Shown: one piece after another, positions 17,841 to 29,482 of the stretch
How positions within the stretch are numbered: position 1 is the first letter of the stretch
How the letters are laid out: each line of letters begins with the position of its first letter
Assembly (NCBI GenBank): GCA_903921205.1
Contig: CAIXPF010000034.1
Span: 1 to 64,000, forward strand
Reading direction: 5' to 3'
Source of the DNA: an uncultured Acidimicrobiia bacterium
GTDB taxonomy: Bacteria > Actinomycetota > Acidimicrobiia > Acidimicrobiales > CAIXPF01
Length of the DNA stretch: 64,000 nucleotides
Made by a program: the position numbers and the translations under genes
The notes under the pieces: generated by a model
Databases searched by the model: none
What the model saw: only the letters and a program-made list of their open reading frames with translations
Told to the model about the DNA's origin: nothing

Positions 17841-18362
17841 ATGGGTGGAGTTTGCGAGCGGCCTGGCTGCTCCCGCAGTGCCGCGGCCGCCGTCGCGGCG
17901 GATCCTCGTCGGCAGATCGTGTGGATCGGCGATCTCGAGACCAGCATCGAGTCGGTGAACGTGCTGTGCGCACCACACGCCGACAACCTTGCCGCACCGG
18001 TCGGCTGGGAACGACGCGATCTCCGTGACGCCCCTCGGCTCTTCGCCGTGCCGTCACCGTCCACGCAGGCCGCGCCGGCCAAGCCGCGTCGGCGCAGCGC
18101 CCGCAAGGGCAGCCCGACCATGCACGATGCCCCGGCCATGCCGCAACGTCTCGATGTGGGCCTGCCCCTCGATCCGCCCGCAGCCGACCCGGTGGCCGCC
18201 CCGGCCGCCAGCAGCCGACCGGCGCCGGGCCTCAACCCGGCGCTGCAGGAACTGCACCGGGCGAACAGCCAGCTGTCCGCCGCCACCTCTGCCCTGCTGA
18301 GCGCCGGTGGTGAAACCCCGATGCTGGCCAGGGCCTTCCGCACCAGCCGCGCCGTCGGCTGA
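17841..18362 (+). CDS. DUF3499-like protein
   Basis: N-terminal CERPGCSRSAAAAVAADPRRQIVWIGDLE...VLCAPHADNLAAPVGWERRDL resembles the actinobacterial DUF3499 C-x4-C...C-x2-H pattern. Confidence 0.65.
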   Translation: MGGVCERPGCSRSAAAAVAADPRRQIVWIGDLETSIESVNVLCAPHADNLAAPVGWERRDLRDAPRLFAVPSPSTQAAPAKPRRRSARKGSPTMHDAPAMPQRLDVGLPLDPPAADPVAAPAASSRPAPGLNPALQELHRANSQLSAATSALLSAGGETPMLARAFRTSRAVG

Positions 18363-18370
18363 CGCAGGCC

Positions 18371-18664
18371 ATGGCGACGGAACCCGGTCGCCCGACGAAC
18401 GGGTCCGCCATGGACCTCGACGAGGTGCAGGCGCTCATGGAGCGGCTCTACGGCGAGCAGGACCGGGCACGGGGCATCCCCGCCACCGTGGCCTGGCTGT
18501 GCGAGGAGCTCGGCGAGCTGGCCCAGGCGGTGCGCAAGGGCACCCCCGCGCAGCAGCTGCACGAGCTCGGCGACGTCCTGGCCTGGACCGCGTCACTGGC
18601 CAACCAGCTCGGCCTGTCACTCGACGACGCCATGGATCGCTACCGCTCCGATCCCACCCCCTGA
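18371..18664 (+). CDS. MazG-like nucleotide pyrophosphohydrolase
   Basis: 97 aa; TVAWLCEELGELAQAVRKG...QQLHELGDVLAWTASLANQLGLSLDDAMDRY (EExxE...ExxD metal-binding pattern). Confidence 0.82.
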   Translation: MATEPGRPTNGSAMDLDEVQALMERLYGEQDRARGIPATVAWLCEELGELAQAVRKGTPAQQLHELGDVLAWTASLANQLGLSLDDAMDRYRSDPTP

Positions 18665-18742
18665 CCCCGACGGGGCCGCCGGCCCCGGTGCGGGGCGATC
18701 GACCCATGCGGGCCGGTTGCGCACCCGGTCGATGCGCACCCG

Positions 18743-21047
<2,305 letters not shown>

Positions 21048-21182
21048 TCAGGCTACCGAGGAAGCGACCCTCGCCTGAACTCGATTACCGGCGTCGGCCA
21101 CGACCGGTGGTCCCGGCAGGCACCGGGCGCGCCGCGGCGACCGTTCGGGCGGCGTCGGCGCCGGCCCGAACCCCGGGAGCGA

Positions 21183-22397
21183 TCAGCCGCCGAGCCCGAA
21201 AGCCGTGTGCAGCGCCGTCACCGCGGTCTCGGCATGCTCGCGGCGGATGATGCAGCTCGTGCGGATCGGCGAGGTGGAGATCATCTCGATGTTGATGCCC
21301 GCCCCGGCCAGGGTCTCGAACATCCGGGCCGCCACCCCGGGATCGGTCTTCATGCCCGAACCGACGATGGACACCTTGGCCATCTCGGCGTCGCCTGACA
21401 CGTCACGGGCACCCACCTCACCGAGGGCCTCGCGGGCGATGCCCAGCGACAGCTCGAAGTGCTCGGTCGGCACGGTGAAGGAGATGTCGGCGATGCCGTC
21501 GACCGACATGTTCTGCACGATCATGTCGACGTTCACCCCGTCATCGGCGAGGCGCCGGAACAGCGTGGCAGCCACCCCGGGACGGTCGGCGAGGCCAGAC
21601 ACGGTGATCTTGCCGTCGCTGGTGTCGCTGGTGACAGCGATGACGCTCGCTTGTTCCATGGTGTCGTCTTCCTCCTTGACCCAGGTGCCGGTCTCCCACG
21701 TGAAGGCCGAGCGGATGTGCAGGGGCACGTTGTAGCTCCGGGCGAATTCGACGGAGCGCATGGCCGGCTTGGGACAGCCCGTGGCCGTCATCTCCAGCAA
21801 CTCGTCGAAGCTCACCGTGGCCATCTTGCGGGCGTCGGGAACCAGGCGGGGGTCCGCCGAGAACACCCCGGACACGTCGGTGTACAGCTCGCACACGTCG
21901 GCCCCGAGCGCGTACGCCAACGCCACCGCTGTGGTGTCCGAACCGCCACGACCCAGGAAGGTCACGTCGTTGGCGGTCGAGACGCCCTGGGCGCCGGCCA
22001 CCACCGGCACCATGCCGGCGTCGAGCGCGCCACGGATACGGTCGGTCCGCAGCTCGAGGATCTTGGCGTTCTGGTGGTTGGTGTCGGTGACGAAGCCGGC
22101 CTGGCTACCCGTGAAGCTGGCGGCTTCGATGCCCTGGTCGTGCAGGGCCATGGCCACCAGCGCAATGGCCTTGCGTTCGCCGCCGGTGATCAGCATGTCC
22201 ATCTCGCGGCCATGGCGGTGACGGGCCACGTCGTCGGCGAGGCGGAGCAACTCGTCGGTCTCCTTGCCCATGGCCGACACCACCAGCACGACCTGATTGC
22301 CGCGCCGGACCGTGCGCGCCACGTGATCAGCGACCTGGCGGATCCGCTCGGCATCGCCGACCGACGTGCCGCCGAACTTCTGGACGACCAACGACAT
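21183..22397 (-). CDS. lysC: Aspartate kinase
   Basis: MSLVVQKFGGTSVGDAERIRQVADHV; FLGRGGSDTTAVALAYALGADVCELYTDVSGVFSADPRLV; C-terminal ACT domains. Confidence 0.95.
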   Translation of the reverse strand: MSLVVQKFGGTSVGDAERIRQVADHVARTVRRGNQVVLVVSAMGKETDELLRLADDVARHRHGREMDMLITGGERKAIALVAMALHDQGIEAASFTGSQAGFVTDTNHQNAKILELRTDRIRGALDAGMVPVVAGAQGVSTANDVTFLGRGGSDTTAVALAYALGADVCELYTDVSGVFSADPRLVPDARKMATVSFDELLEMTATGCPKPAMRSVEFARSYNVPLHIRSAFTWETGTWVKEEDDTMEQASVIAVTSDTSDGKITVSGLADRPGVAATLFRRLADDGVNVDMIVQNMSVDGIADISFTVPTEHFELSLGIAREALGEVGARDVSGDAEMAKVSIVGSGMKTDPGVAARMFETLAGAGINIEMISTSPIRTSCIIRREHAETAVTALHTAFGLGG

Positions 22398-22549
22398 CGC
22401 ACAATCCTTCCGGGGGACGACCCGGCACCGCCTCACCGGCACCGCGCAGCGCAGGCAGGATACCCGGCCACCGACGCCACCCCGTACCCGGGCCGGTCGG
22501 AGGACCTGCAACGGCGCAGCACGGGCGGATTGCTAGCGTGACGGCCCGT

Positions 22550-23401
22550 ATGGGAACCGCCAAGCGCGATCGGCAGCGCGCCAACCGCCAATCGAAGCTC
22601 CAGGCTGCGCAGCAGGCCGAGGAGAAGGCCAAGACCCGCAAGCGGGTGCTCAAGGTCGGTGGCCTGGTGGCCGCTGCGCTGTTGGCGGCCTTCCTCTACG
22701 CCACCTTCGCCCGTGACGACTCGAGCAGCAGCGACACGGCCCAGAACACCACCTCCACCTCGGTGGCCGACGAGACCACCGCCTCGACGGTGGCGCTGAG
22801 CGCCCCCGCCCCGGGCAAGACCATCACCGGGACGACGCCGTGCCCGGCGGCCAACGGGTCCGCCGAACGGACCACGACCTTCGCCTCGGCCCCGCCGATG
22901 TGCATCGACGCCACCAAGACCTACAAGGCCGTGGTGTCGACCAACAAGGGCGACTTCACCATCGTCCTGGACCCCAAGACCGCTCCGCTGACGGTGAACA
23001 ACTTCGTGGTGCTCTCCCGCTACCACTACTACGACGGCGTCCCGTTCCACCGGATCGTGAACGACTTCGTGGCCCAGGCGGGCGACGCCAACCCCAAGAA
23101 CGGCCGGCTCGGCACCGGCGGCCCCGGCTACACCTTCGCCGACGAACTGCCGGCGTCGCCGAGCGCCTACGTGCCCGGCGTGGTGGCCATGGCCAACTCC
23201 GGCCCCAACACCAACGGCAGCCAGTTCTTCATCTTCGTCGGGCCGAGCAACCCCTTCACCGCCAACCCGAACTACACGATCTTCGGCAAGGTCGACCCGG
23301 GCATGGACACCACGGTGCCGGCCATCATGGCCGCAGGGACCGACGACGCCGGGGTCACCGAGGCCGTCACCATCAACTCGGTGACCATCACCGAGTCCTG
23401 A
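22550..23401 (+). CDS. Membrane-anchored cyclophilin-type peptidyl-prolyl cis-trans isomerase
   Basis: N-terminal TM (VLKVGGLVAAALLAAFLYATF) then YDGVPFHRIVNDFVAQAGD...GVVAMANSGPNTNGSQFFIFVG. Confidence 0.92.
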   Translation: MGTAKRDRQRANRQSKLQAAQQAEEKAKTRKRVLKVGGLVAAALLAAFLYATFARDDSSSSDTAQNTTSTSVADETTASTVALSAPAPGKTITGTTPCPAANGSAERTTTFASAPPMCIDATKTYKAVVSTNKGDFTIVLDPKTAPLTVNNFVVLSRYHYYDGVPFHRIVNDFVAQAGDANPKNGRLGTGGPGYTFADELPASPSAYVPGVVAMANSGPNTNGSQFFIFVGPSNPFTANPNYTIFGKVDPGMDTTVPAIMAAGTDDAGVTEAVTINSVTITES

Positions 23402-23435
23402 TCGGACCCGGGCCGCACGCCGGCGTCCGGCCCGC

Positions 23436-24104
23436 TCAGGCGTTGAGCGCGTCGAGGCCCACCGGCACCCCGTCGCGGAACAGCCGCAGACCGTCCGCCC
23501 CGGCAGGCGCCCAACGCCCGTCGCGGTGACGGATCAGGGCGCTCGCCGCAGGAACCCCCGCCAGGATCAGGCCCTTGGGGGCCATCTGGATGGTGCGCCG
23601 CGACTTCTCGGTGGACCACTGCTCGTACCGGGGGATCAGGCTCAGGCCCCCCACCAGGCCGAGGCCCACGCCGAACCCGCCACCGCGGGGGTCGACCATG
23701 TCGGCACACAGCACCGTCGCGCTCGAACCCGCAGCAGCCACCACCGCGCCAGCGCCATGGGCCTCCACCAACGCTTCCCAGACCGGCGTGGACTTCAGCA
23801 CCGACAACAGGTGCATCGCCGACCCGGAGGCCAGGTACAGGAAACGGGCGCTGCGCACCTGCGCCGCCCGGGTCTCGTCGCAGGCGCCGCGGCGGTCGAG
23901 CACGTCGACGACCTCGACCTGCCCGCCCAAGCGTGCGAAATGCTCGACGGCGCGGCCGCGGGCCAACTCGGGCTGTTCATAGGCTGCAGCGGTCAGCAGC
24001 ACCGTCACCAGCGCACTACCGCTCTCGGCCAGCAACTCGGCGTCGAAGGTGCAGCCCTCGGTCCACTCGCCGGTCCCGACGAGGGCCAACGGACCAGCGC
24101 TCAT
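23436..24104 (-). CDS. Type 1 glutamine amidotransferase-like / peptidase S51 family protein
   Basis: 222 aa; ALVGTGEWTEG...VTVLLTAAAYEQPE...ARFLYLASGSAMHLLSVLKSTPVWEAL...AAAGSSATVLCADMVDPRGG, cyanophycinase-like layout. Confidence 0.6.
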   Translation of the reverse strand: MSAGPLALVGTGEWTEGCTFDAELLAESGSALVTVLLTAAAYEQPELARGRAVEHFARLGGQVEVVDVLDRRGACDETRAAQVRSARFLYLASGSAMHLLSVLKSTPVWEALVEAHGAGAVVAAAGSSATVLCADMVDPRGGGFGVGLGLVGGLSLIPRYEQWSTEKSRRTIQMAPKGLILAGVPAASALIRHRDGRWAPAGADGLRLFRDGVPVGLDALNA

Positions 24105-24673
24105 CGCCCGACCTGCCCGGCGTGCACGGCGGCGTGGGTACCGGCATCGCCTGCACCGTTCGGGGAGACCGGGTAGGCCACGATGCGGCAGAAGGACGAC
24201 CCTGGCCCGAGCGAAGCCGGCAGAAGAGACGTGGGCACGATCGAGGTTGGCATGACGACTCTTTCGATGGTGCCGATGACGAACCCGGCCTCACGAACGA
24301 GGGCGGCGACCGGCAGGTTGACCGTGATGCCGGTGAGGCGCCGCACCAGAGGGGCGACGGCGTCGGTGAACGTCCCCGACCAGCGGGCACGACGATAGGG
24401 CTCGAACAGCAGCAGGCGCCCGTCGGGCCCCATGGCCGCCCGTACCCGGGCCAGAGCAGCGGCCGGCTCGGGGGCGGTGGCAAGGCTCGCGACCCCGATG
24501 ACGTCGAACGTGGCCGGCAGCCCGGACGGCGTCCCGGCGCCGAACTCGTCGAGCTCCACCACCGGATGCGGGGCATCGGCCAGCAAGCGCTGCCGCTGCC
24601 GCTCGAGCTCGGCCCGCAGCGCCACCGGTAGACGGCGGCCACCACCGGCTCGAGGTCGGGACAGGCGCGGCAT
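24101..24673 (-). CDS. SAM-dependent methyltransferase-like protein
   Basis: TFDVIGVASLATAPEPAAALARVRAAMGPDGRLLLFEPYRR...GFVIGTIERVVMPTSI; 4-nt overlap with the following gene. N-terminal methyltransferase motif I is not obvious. Confidence 0.55.
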   Translation of the reverse strand: MPRLSRPRAGGGRRLPVALRAELERQRQRLLADAPHPVVELDEFGAGTPSGLPATFDVIGVASLATAPEPAAALARVRAAMGPDGRLLLFEPYRRARWSGTFTDAVAPLVRRLTGITVNLPVAALVREAGFVIGTIERVVMPTSIVPTSLLPASLGPGSSFCRIVAYPVSPNGAGDAGTHAAVHAGQVGR

Positions 24674-24711
24674 GACCGGCAAGCTAGCGGCCGGGACCGT
24701 CCGGGTCATCT

Positions 24712-24747
24712 GCGTCACCGGCGTCACCGGCGTCACCGGCGTCGCCG
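24712..24747. repeat. Short 9-bp tandem repeat (gcgtcaccg x3 plus a variant)
   Basis: gcgtcaccggcgtcaccggcgtcaccggcgtcgccg in the divergent intergenic region. Confidence 0.85.
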
Positions 24748-24802
24748 CCGGCGGTCCGGGACCACTCGGCACGGCGGCGCCGGCGCGTGCACACTGGACC
24801 CG

Positions 24803-25477
24803 ATGCCGATCGAGCCGCCGCCGACGCCCTGGGTGTTCCCGCCCCTCGAGCAGGCCGACGAATCGGGCGTCGTCGGGGTGGGCGCCGACCTCGAACCCGG
24901 CACGTTGCTGCACGCCTACCGCAACGGGATCTTCCCGATGCACGTCCGGCGGAACAAGCTCGGCTGGTGGTCACCGGACCCACGTGGGGTCCTCCTGCAC
25001 GGCGAGCTCACCGTGAGCCGGTCGCTGCGCAAGGCCATGGGCCGCTTCGAGATCCGCATCGACACCGCCTTCCGGGACGTGATGCTCTCCTGCGCCGACC
25101 CACGGCGACCGCATGCCTGGATCAACCGGGACATCGTGCGGGCCTACACCAAGCTGCACACATTGGGCTGGGCGCACTCCGTGGAGACCTGGCGCGACGG
25201 CCGGTTGGTGGGCGGGTTGTACGGGGTGGCCATCGGCGGCCTCTTCGCCGGCGAATCGATGTTCCACCGGGAGACCGATGCCTCCAAGGCGGCCCTCGTC
25301 GCCCTGATCAGCCTGCTCGACGACCATCCCGACACCCTGGTGGACTGCCAGTGGCTCACTCCGCACCTGGCGTCGCTCGGCGCGGTGGCGCTGCCCCGCG
25401 AGCAGTACATCGAGCGGCTCCGACGGGCCCTCGCACGCCCGCTGCCCGACGGGTTGCCGACCCTGCCCGCCACCTGA
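24803..25477 (+). CDS. aat: Leucyl/phenylalanyl-tRNA--protein transferase
   Basis: 224 aa; WVFPPLEQADESGVVGVGADLEPGTLLHAYRNGIFPM, WWSPDPRGVL, LVGGLYGVAIGGLFAGESMFHRETDASKAALVAL. Confidence 0.95.
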   Translation: MPIEPPPTPWVFPPLEQADESGVVGVGADLEPGTLLHAYRNGIFPMHVRRNKLGWWSPDPRGVLLHGELTVSRSLRKAMGRFEIRIDTAFRDVMLSCADPRRPHAWINRDIVRAYTKLHTLGWAHSVETWRDGRLVGGLYGVAIGGLFAGESMFHRETDASKAALVALISLLDDHPDTLVDCQWLTPHLASLGAVALPREQYIERLRRALARPLPDGLPTLPAT

Positions 25478-25562
25478 GAACGGCCCGGCGCACGAGCCGC
25501 CACCGGACCGCCGGACCGGGCCTGGCTCGCCGCCGGGCTGCCGCGGCGTTCACAATGGCGAC

Positions 25563-27524
25563 ATGGCACCGCGCGAACAACCGTGGCTCATGCGTACGTA
25601 CTCCGGGCACTCGACGGCGCGGGCGTCGAACACGCTCTACCGGACCAACCTGGCCAAGGGCCAGACCGGGCTGTCGATCGCCTTCGACCTGCCCACCCAG
25701 ACCGGCTACGACCCCGATGCGCCGCAGGCCAAGGGCGAGGTCGGCAAGGTCGGCGTGCCGGTGTCGCACCTCGGCCATCTGCGCACCCTGCTCGAGTCGA
25801 TCCCGCTCGACCGGATGAACACGTCCATGACCATCAACGCCACCGCCGCGTGGCTGTTGGGGCTCTACGTGGCCAACGCCGCCGAGCAGGGCGTCGAGCC
25901 GGCGCTGCTGCGCGGCACCACCCAGAACGACATCGTCAAGGAGTACCTGTCGCGCGGGACCTACATCTTCCCGCCGGCGCAGTCGCGGCGGCTGATCGTG
26001 GACATGGTCGCCTACTGCCACCATCACATCCCCCACTGGAACCCCATCAACGTCTGCTCGTACCACCTGCAGGAGGCGGGCGCGACGCCGGTTCAGGAAC
26101 TGGCCTTCGCCCTGGCCACGGCCATCGACGTGCTCGACGCGGTCAAGGCCTCCGGCCAGGTCGACGACGACGGGTTCCCGGCGGTGTTCGCCTCCATCTC
26201 GTTCTTCTGCAACGCCGGCATCCGCTTCGTCGAGGAGGTCTGCAAGATGCGGGCCTTCACCGCCATGTGGGACCGCATCGGTCTCGAGCGCTACGGCGTC
26301 ACCGATGCCAAGGCCCGCCGGTTCCGCTACGGGGTGCAGGTCAACTCGCTGGGCCTGACCGAGGCCCAGCCGGAGAACAACGTCCAGCGCATCGTGCTCG
26401 AGATGCTCGGCGTGTCGCTGTCCAAGCGGGCCCGGGCACGGTCCATCCAGCTGCCGGCCTGGAACGAGGCCCTCGGGCTGCCCACCCCGTGGGACCAGCA
26501 GTGGTCGCTGCGGATGCAGCAGGTCCTGGCCTTCGAGAGCGACCTGCTCGAGTACGACGACATCTTCGACGGCTCCACGGTGATCGAGGCCCGCACCGCG
26601 GAGCTCATCGAGGCGGCCCAGGCGGAGCTCGACGAGGTCCTGGCCCTCGGCGGGGCCTTCGCCGCTATCGAGGAGCTCAAGGGCCGGTTGGTGCAGTCCC
26701 ACACCGAACGGGTGCGGCGCATCGAGGGCGGCGAGCAGATGGTGGTCGGGGTCAACGCCTACATCGAGAGCGAGGCATCGGCCCTCGCCGGTGACGGTGA
26801 GGCCCGTATCCAGAAGGTCGACCCGGCTGTCGAGGCCGAATTGGTGGCCGACCTCGCCGCCTGGCGGGCGGACCGCGATGCCGCCGCGGTCGGCGCTGCG
26901 CTCGAGGAACTGCGCCGGGTCGCCGCCTCCGACGAGAACATCATGGCGGCCACCATCGCCTTCGCCGCCGCCGGCGGCACCACCGGCGAATGGGCCGATG
27001 CCCTGCGCGAGGTGTTCGGCGAGTACCGGGCACCGACCGGGGTGGCCGCCGCCGTCGGTCGTCGCCGCACCGAGTCGCTCACCGAGGTGGCCCGCCGGGT
27101 GCAGCAGATCGACGGGGGCCCGCCGCGCCTGCTGGTGGCCAAGCCCGGCCTCGACGGACACTCGAACGGGGCCGAGCAGGTTGCCGTCGCGGCCCGCGAC
27201 GCCGGCATGGAGGTCATCTACCAGGGCATCCGCCTGACCCCGGCCCAGATCGCGGCCACCGCACGCGACGAGGACCCCGACGTCATCGGCCTGTCGATCC
27301 TGTCGGGCTCGCACCTGTCCCTCGTCCCGGAGGTGCTGCGACTGGTCCGCGCCGAGGGCTGCGACGCCCCGTTGATCGTCGGCGGCATCATCCCCGAGGA
27401 GGACCGGCCACAGCTGCTCGCCGCCGGCGTCGCCGCGGTCTACACCCCGAAGGACTTCGAGTTCGGCCGCATCATGGGCGACATCGCCGACCTGGCGGTC
27501 GCGCACCGGGCCGCCGGCGGCTGA
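25563..27524 (+). CDS. meaA: Ethylmalonyl-CoA mutase / MeaA-type B12-dependent acyl-CoA mutase (single chain)
   Basis: 653 aa; PWLMRTYSGHSTARASNTLYRTNLAKGQTGLSIAFDLPTQTGYDPD...; B12-binding PGLDGHSNGAEQVAVAARDAGMEVIYQGIRLTP; PKDFEFGRIM. Confidence 0.88.
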   Translation: MAPREQPWLMRTYSGHSTARASNTLYRTNLAKGQTGLSIAFDLPTQTGYDPDAPQAKGEVGKVGVPVSHLGHLRTLLESIPLDRMNTSMTINATAAWLLGLYVANAAEQGVEPALLRGTTQNDIVKEYLSRGTYIFPPAQSRRLIVDMVAYCHHHIPHWNPINVCSYHLQEAGATPVQELAFALATAIDVLDAVKASGQVDDDGFPAVFASISFFCNAGIRFVEEVCKMRAFTAMWDRIGLERYGVTDAKARRFRYGVQVNSLGLTEAQPENNVQRIVLEMLGVSLSKRARARSIQLPAWNEALGLPTPWDQQWSLRMQQVLAFESDLLEYDDIFDGSTVIEARTAELIEAAQAELDEVLALGGAFAAIEELKGRLVQSHTERVRRIEGGEQMVVGVNAYIESEASALAGDGEARIQKVDPAVEAELVADLAAWRADRDAAAVGAALEELRRVAASDENIMAATIAFAAAGGTTGEWADALREVFGEYRAPTGVAAAVGRRRTESLTEVARRVQQIDGGPPRLLVAKPGLDGHSNGAEQVAVAARDAGMEVIYQGIRLTPAQIAATARDEDPDVIGLSILSGSHLSLVPEVLRLVRAEGCDAPLIVGGIIPEEDRPQLLAAGVAAVYTPKDFEFGRIMGDIADLAVAHRAAGG

Positions 27525-27540
27525 CCGGACCGGGACCCGA

Positions 27541-27603
27541 CCCGACCCGACCTGACCTGACCTGACGGTCGGGGACGGGGTCGGGGTCGGGGTCGGGGTC
27601 GGG
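27541..27603. repeat. Pentamer/hexamer repeats (cccga, cctga, ggggtc), G-quadruplex-prone
   Basis: cccgacccgacctgacctgacctgacggtcggggacggggtcggggtcggggtcggggtcggg. Confidence 0.9.
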
Positions 27604-27693
27604 TCTCCTCCCGGCAGGGGATTCTGCCCGTCCTGACCGGTCAACCCCGACGGTCACCTTCAGCTCGGCCCCCCGGCGGCCGATGCACGATCC

Positions 27694-28524
27694 GTGCAAG
27701 CACAGGGACTGCAATCGGTACTGGTGGGCGCCCTCGGCGCGGTAACGGGGGTCGCAGCCGTGGCCACCGCCCAACCGCTGTTGGGGCTGGCCGCCGGCGG
27801 ACTGGCCCTCGGGGCCGGCGTGATGGGCCGCAAGGGATCGTCCGCGACCACCGCGGTCGCCACCACCGACCCCGCCCTCGACGCCGTGCGGATCACCGAG
27901 CTCGACGAGGAGCTCACCATGGCCCGGCTGCGCGAACAAGCCATGCAGCAGCGCATCGAGCTGTTGGAGAACGCAGCGCGCGCCGCAGCGTCGAGCGCGG
28001 CGGGCATGGCGCCCGGCCCGCTGAGCCAGACCGGGCCGACCAACACCCGCGCCGGCCAGCACCTGCTGACCGACGCCTTGACCGGGTTGTTCAGCGAGGC
28101 CTACTTCGAGGTCGCTCTCGAGGCCCGCATCGCCGCAGCCCGCCGTCGCCTGCGCCCGGTGGCACTGGTCCTGCTCGACGTCGTCGAGGGCCGGCCCTCG
28201 GAGATCACCAAAGCCGCCAACGCCGACCTCGTCACCTCCGCCCTGCGCCGGACCCTGCGCGAGGCCGACACCGCCTGTCGCCTCGACGACGGCCGCTATG
28301 CGCTCGTGCTCGAGGACACCCCCGAGAACGGCGCCATCTGGACCGTGGAACGGATCCGCAACCACCTCGCCGAGTCCGGCACCGCCCACACCGTATGGGC
28401 CGGCGTGGCCTGCTACCCGGCCCATGCCTTCGACAAGGTCGAGATCCTCAGCCAGGCCGAGGAGGCCTTGCGCCAGGCCCGGTCGTGGGCCCAGGACCGT
28501 ATCGAGATCGCCACCGCCGACTGA
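27694..28524 (+). CDS. Membrane-associated degenerate GGDEF domain protein
   Basis: Hydrophobic N-terminus, coiled-coil-like segment, DALTGLFSEAYFEVALEARIAAARRR...ADLVTSALRRTLREADTACRLDDGRYALVLEDTPENGA; GGDEF signature replaced by DDGRY. Confidence 0.8.
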   Translation: MQAQGLQSVLVGALGAVTGVAAVATAQPLLGLAAGGLALGAGVMGRKGSSATTAVATTDPALDAVRITELDEELTMARLREQAMQQRIELLENAARAAASSAAGMAPGPLSQTGPTNTRAGQHLLTDALTGLFSEAYFEVALEARIAAARRRLRPVALVLLDVVEGRPSEITKAANADLVTSALRRTLREADTACRLDDGRYALVLEDTPENGAIWTVERIRNHLAESGTAHTVWAGVACYPAHAFDKVEILSQAEEALRQARSWAQDRIEIATAD

Positions 28525-28530
28525 CCCCGG

Positions 28531-29409
28531 TCAGTCGGGCAGGCCGACCACCGCCTCCTGCGCGGCAGCGGCCACCTGCCGGCCGTCCGGCGTGACGAAG
28601 CGGCCTCGTACCAGGCCGCGGCCACCGGCGGTGCGATCGACCTCCTGGTCGAAGCGCAGCCAACCGTCGGCACGGGCCGGTTCGTGGAACCACATGCTGT
28701 GGTCGAGGCTGACCGAGCTCACCCCGTGGTCGAGCCAGCGGTAGCCGTGGCAGAGGATGGCCAGGTCGGCCAGCGTCTTGTCGGACATCCAGGCGAGCAG
28801 CGCGCCGTGCAGCAGCGGGTCCGCACCCGGCACCGAGCCGCGCAGGCGCATCCACATCCGCAGCTGGCCCGTGACCACGGCGCCGCGCTCCGCCGGTGGT
28901 GCCTGCTCGAAGGTGACCTCGATGGCGGTGGTCTCGCTCGGCCACGGGTGGTCGGGGTTGTCGGTGCCCGCCATCGTCCAACCGATGTAGTCGGTGAGGC
29001 TCGCCGGGTCGACGGCGTCGGTGGCTGCGTCGGGGGTGTCGGCCAGGGCCTGGTAGCTCGCCCCCGGTTGGTCGACGGTGAAGCCGGCCAGCTGCCGGAA
29101 GATCTCCCGTCCCTGCTGGGTGACGACCACCTGGCGATGGTGGTAGTTGCGGCCGTCCCGGATGGCCTCGACCGCGAAGTCCAGCGGCTTGGTGGGGTCA
29201 CCGGGCCGCAGGAAGTAGGCGTGCAGCGAGTGGGGAACCCGCTCCGCCGGGGTGGTCCGGCCTGCTGCGATCAACGCCTGGGCAACCAGCTGGCCGCCGA
29301 AGAGGGCCCGGGTACGACCCTTGGGCGAGCCGCCCCGGAAACCGAGCGGGCCGTCCGGCTGCAGGTCGAGCAGGTCGAGCAACTCCTCGAACTCGGGCGA
29401 CGATTCCAT
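28531..29409 (-). CDS. tesB: Acyl-CoA thioesterase II
   Basis: MESSPEFEELLDLLDL...RALFGGQLVAQALIAAGRTTP...HSLHAYFLRPGDP...YHHRQVVVTQQGREIF...SLDHSMWFHEPARADGWLRFDQE. Confidence 0.92.
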   Translation of the reverse strand: MESSPEFEELLDLLDLQPDGPLGFRGGSPKGRTRALFGGQLVAQALIAAGRTTPAERVPHSLHAYFLRPGDPTKPLDFAVEAIRDGRNYHHRQVVVTQQGREIFRQLAGFTVDQPGASYQALADTPDAATDAVDPASLTDYIGWTMAGTDNPDHPWPSETTAIEVTFEQAPPAERGAVVTGQLRMWMRLRGSVPGADPLLHGALLAWMSDKTLADLAILCHGYRWLDHGVSSVSLDHSMWFHEPARADGWLRFDQEVDRTAGGRGLVRGRFVTPDGRQVAAAAQEAVVGLPD

Positions 29410-29482
29410 GGGAGCACGGTAGGCGGGCCGGGACCGGACGATCCACCACGGGTCCCCGGCGCCGCCACCCGCTGCGACCGAC

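Noticed and set aside
24674-24943. N-terminal extension of the methyltransferase-like ORF (PVTPVTPVT)
   Set aside because: Overlaps the aat gene antisense and consists of tandem-repeat-derived sequence; start at 24673 is more plausible.
25356-27644. 762-aa - strand ORF
   Set aside because: Antisense to meaA, whose motifs are unambiguous.
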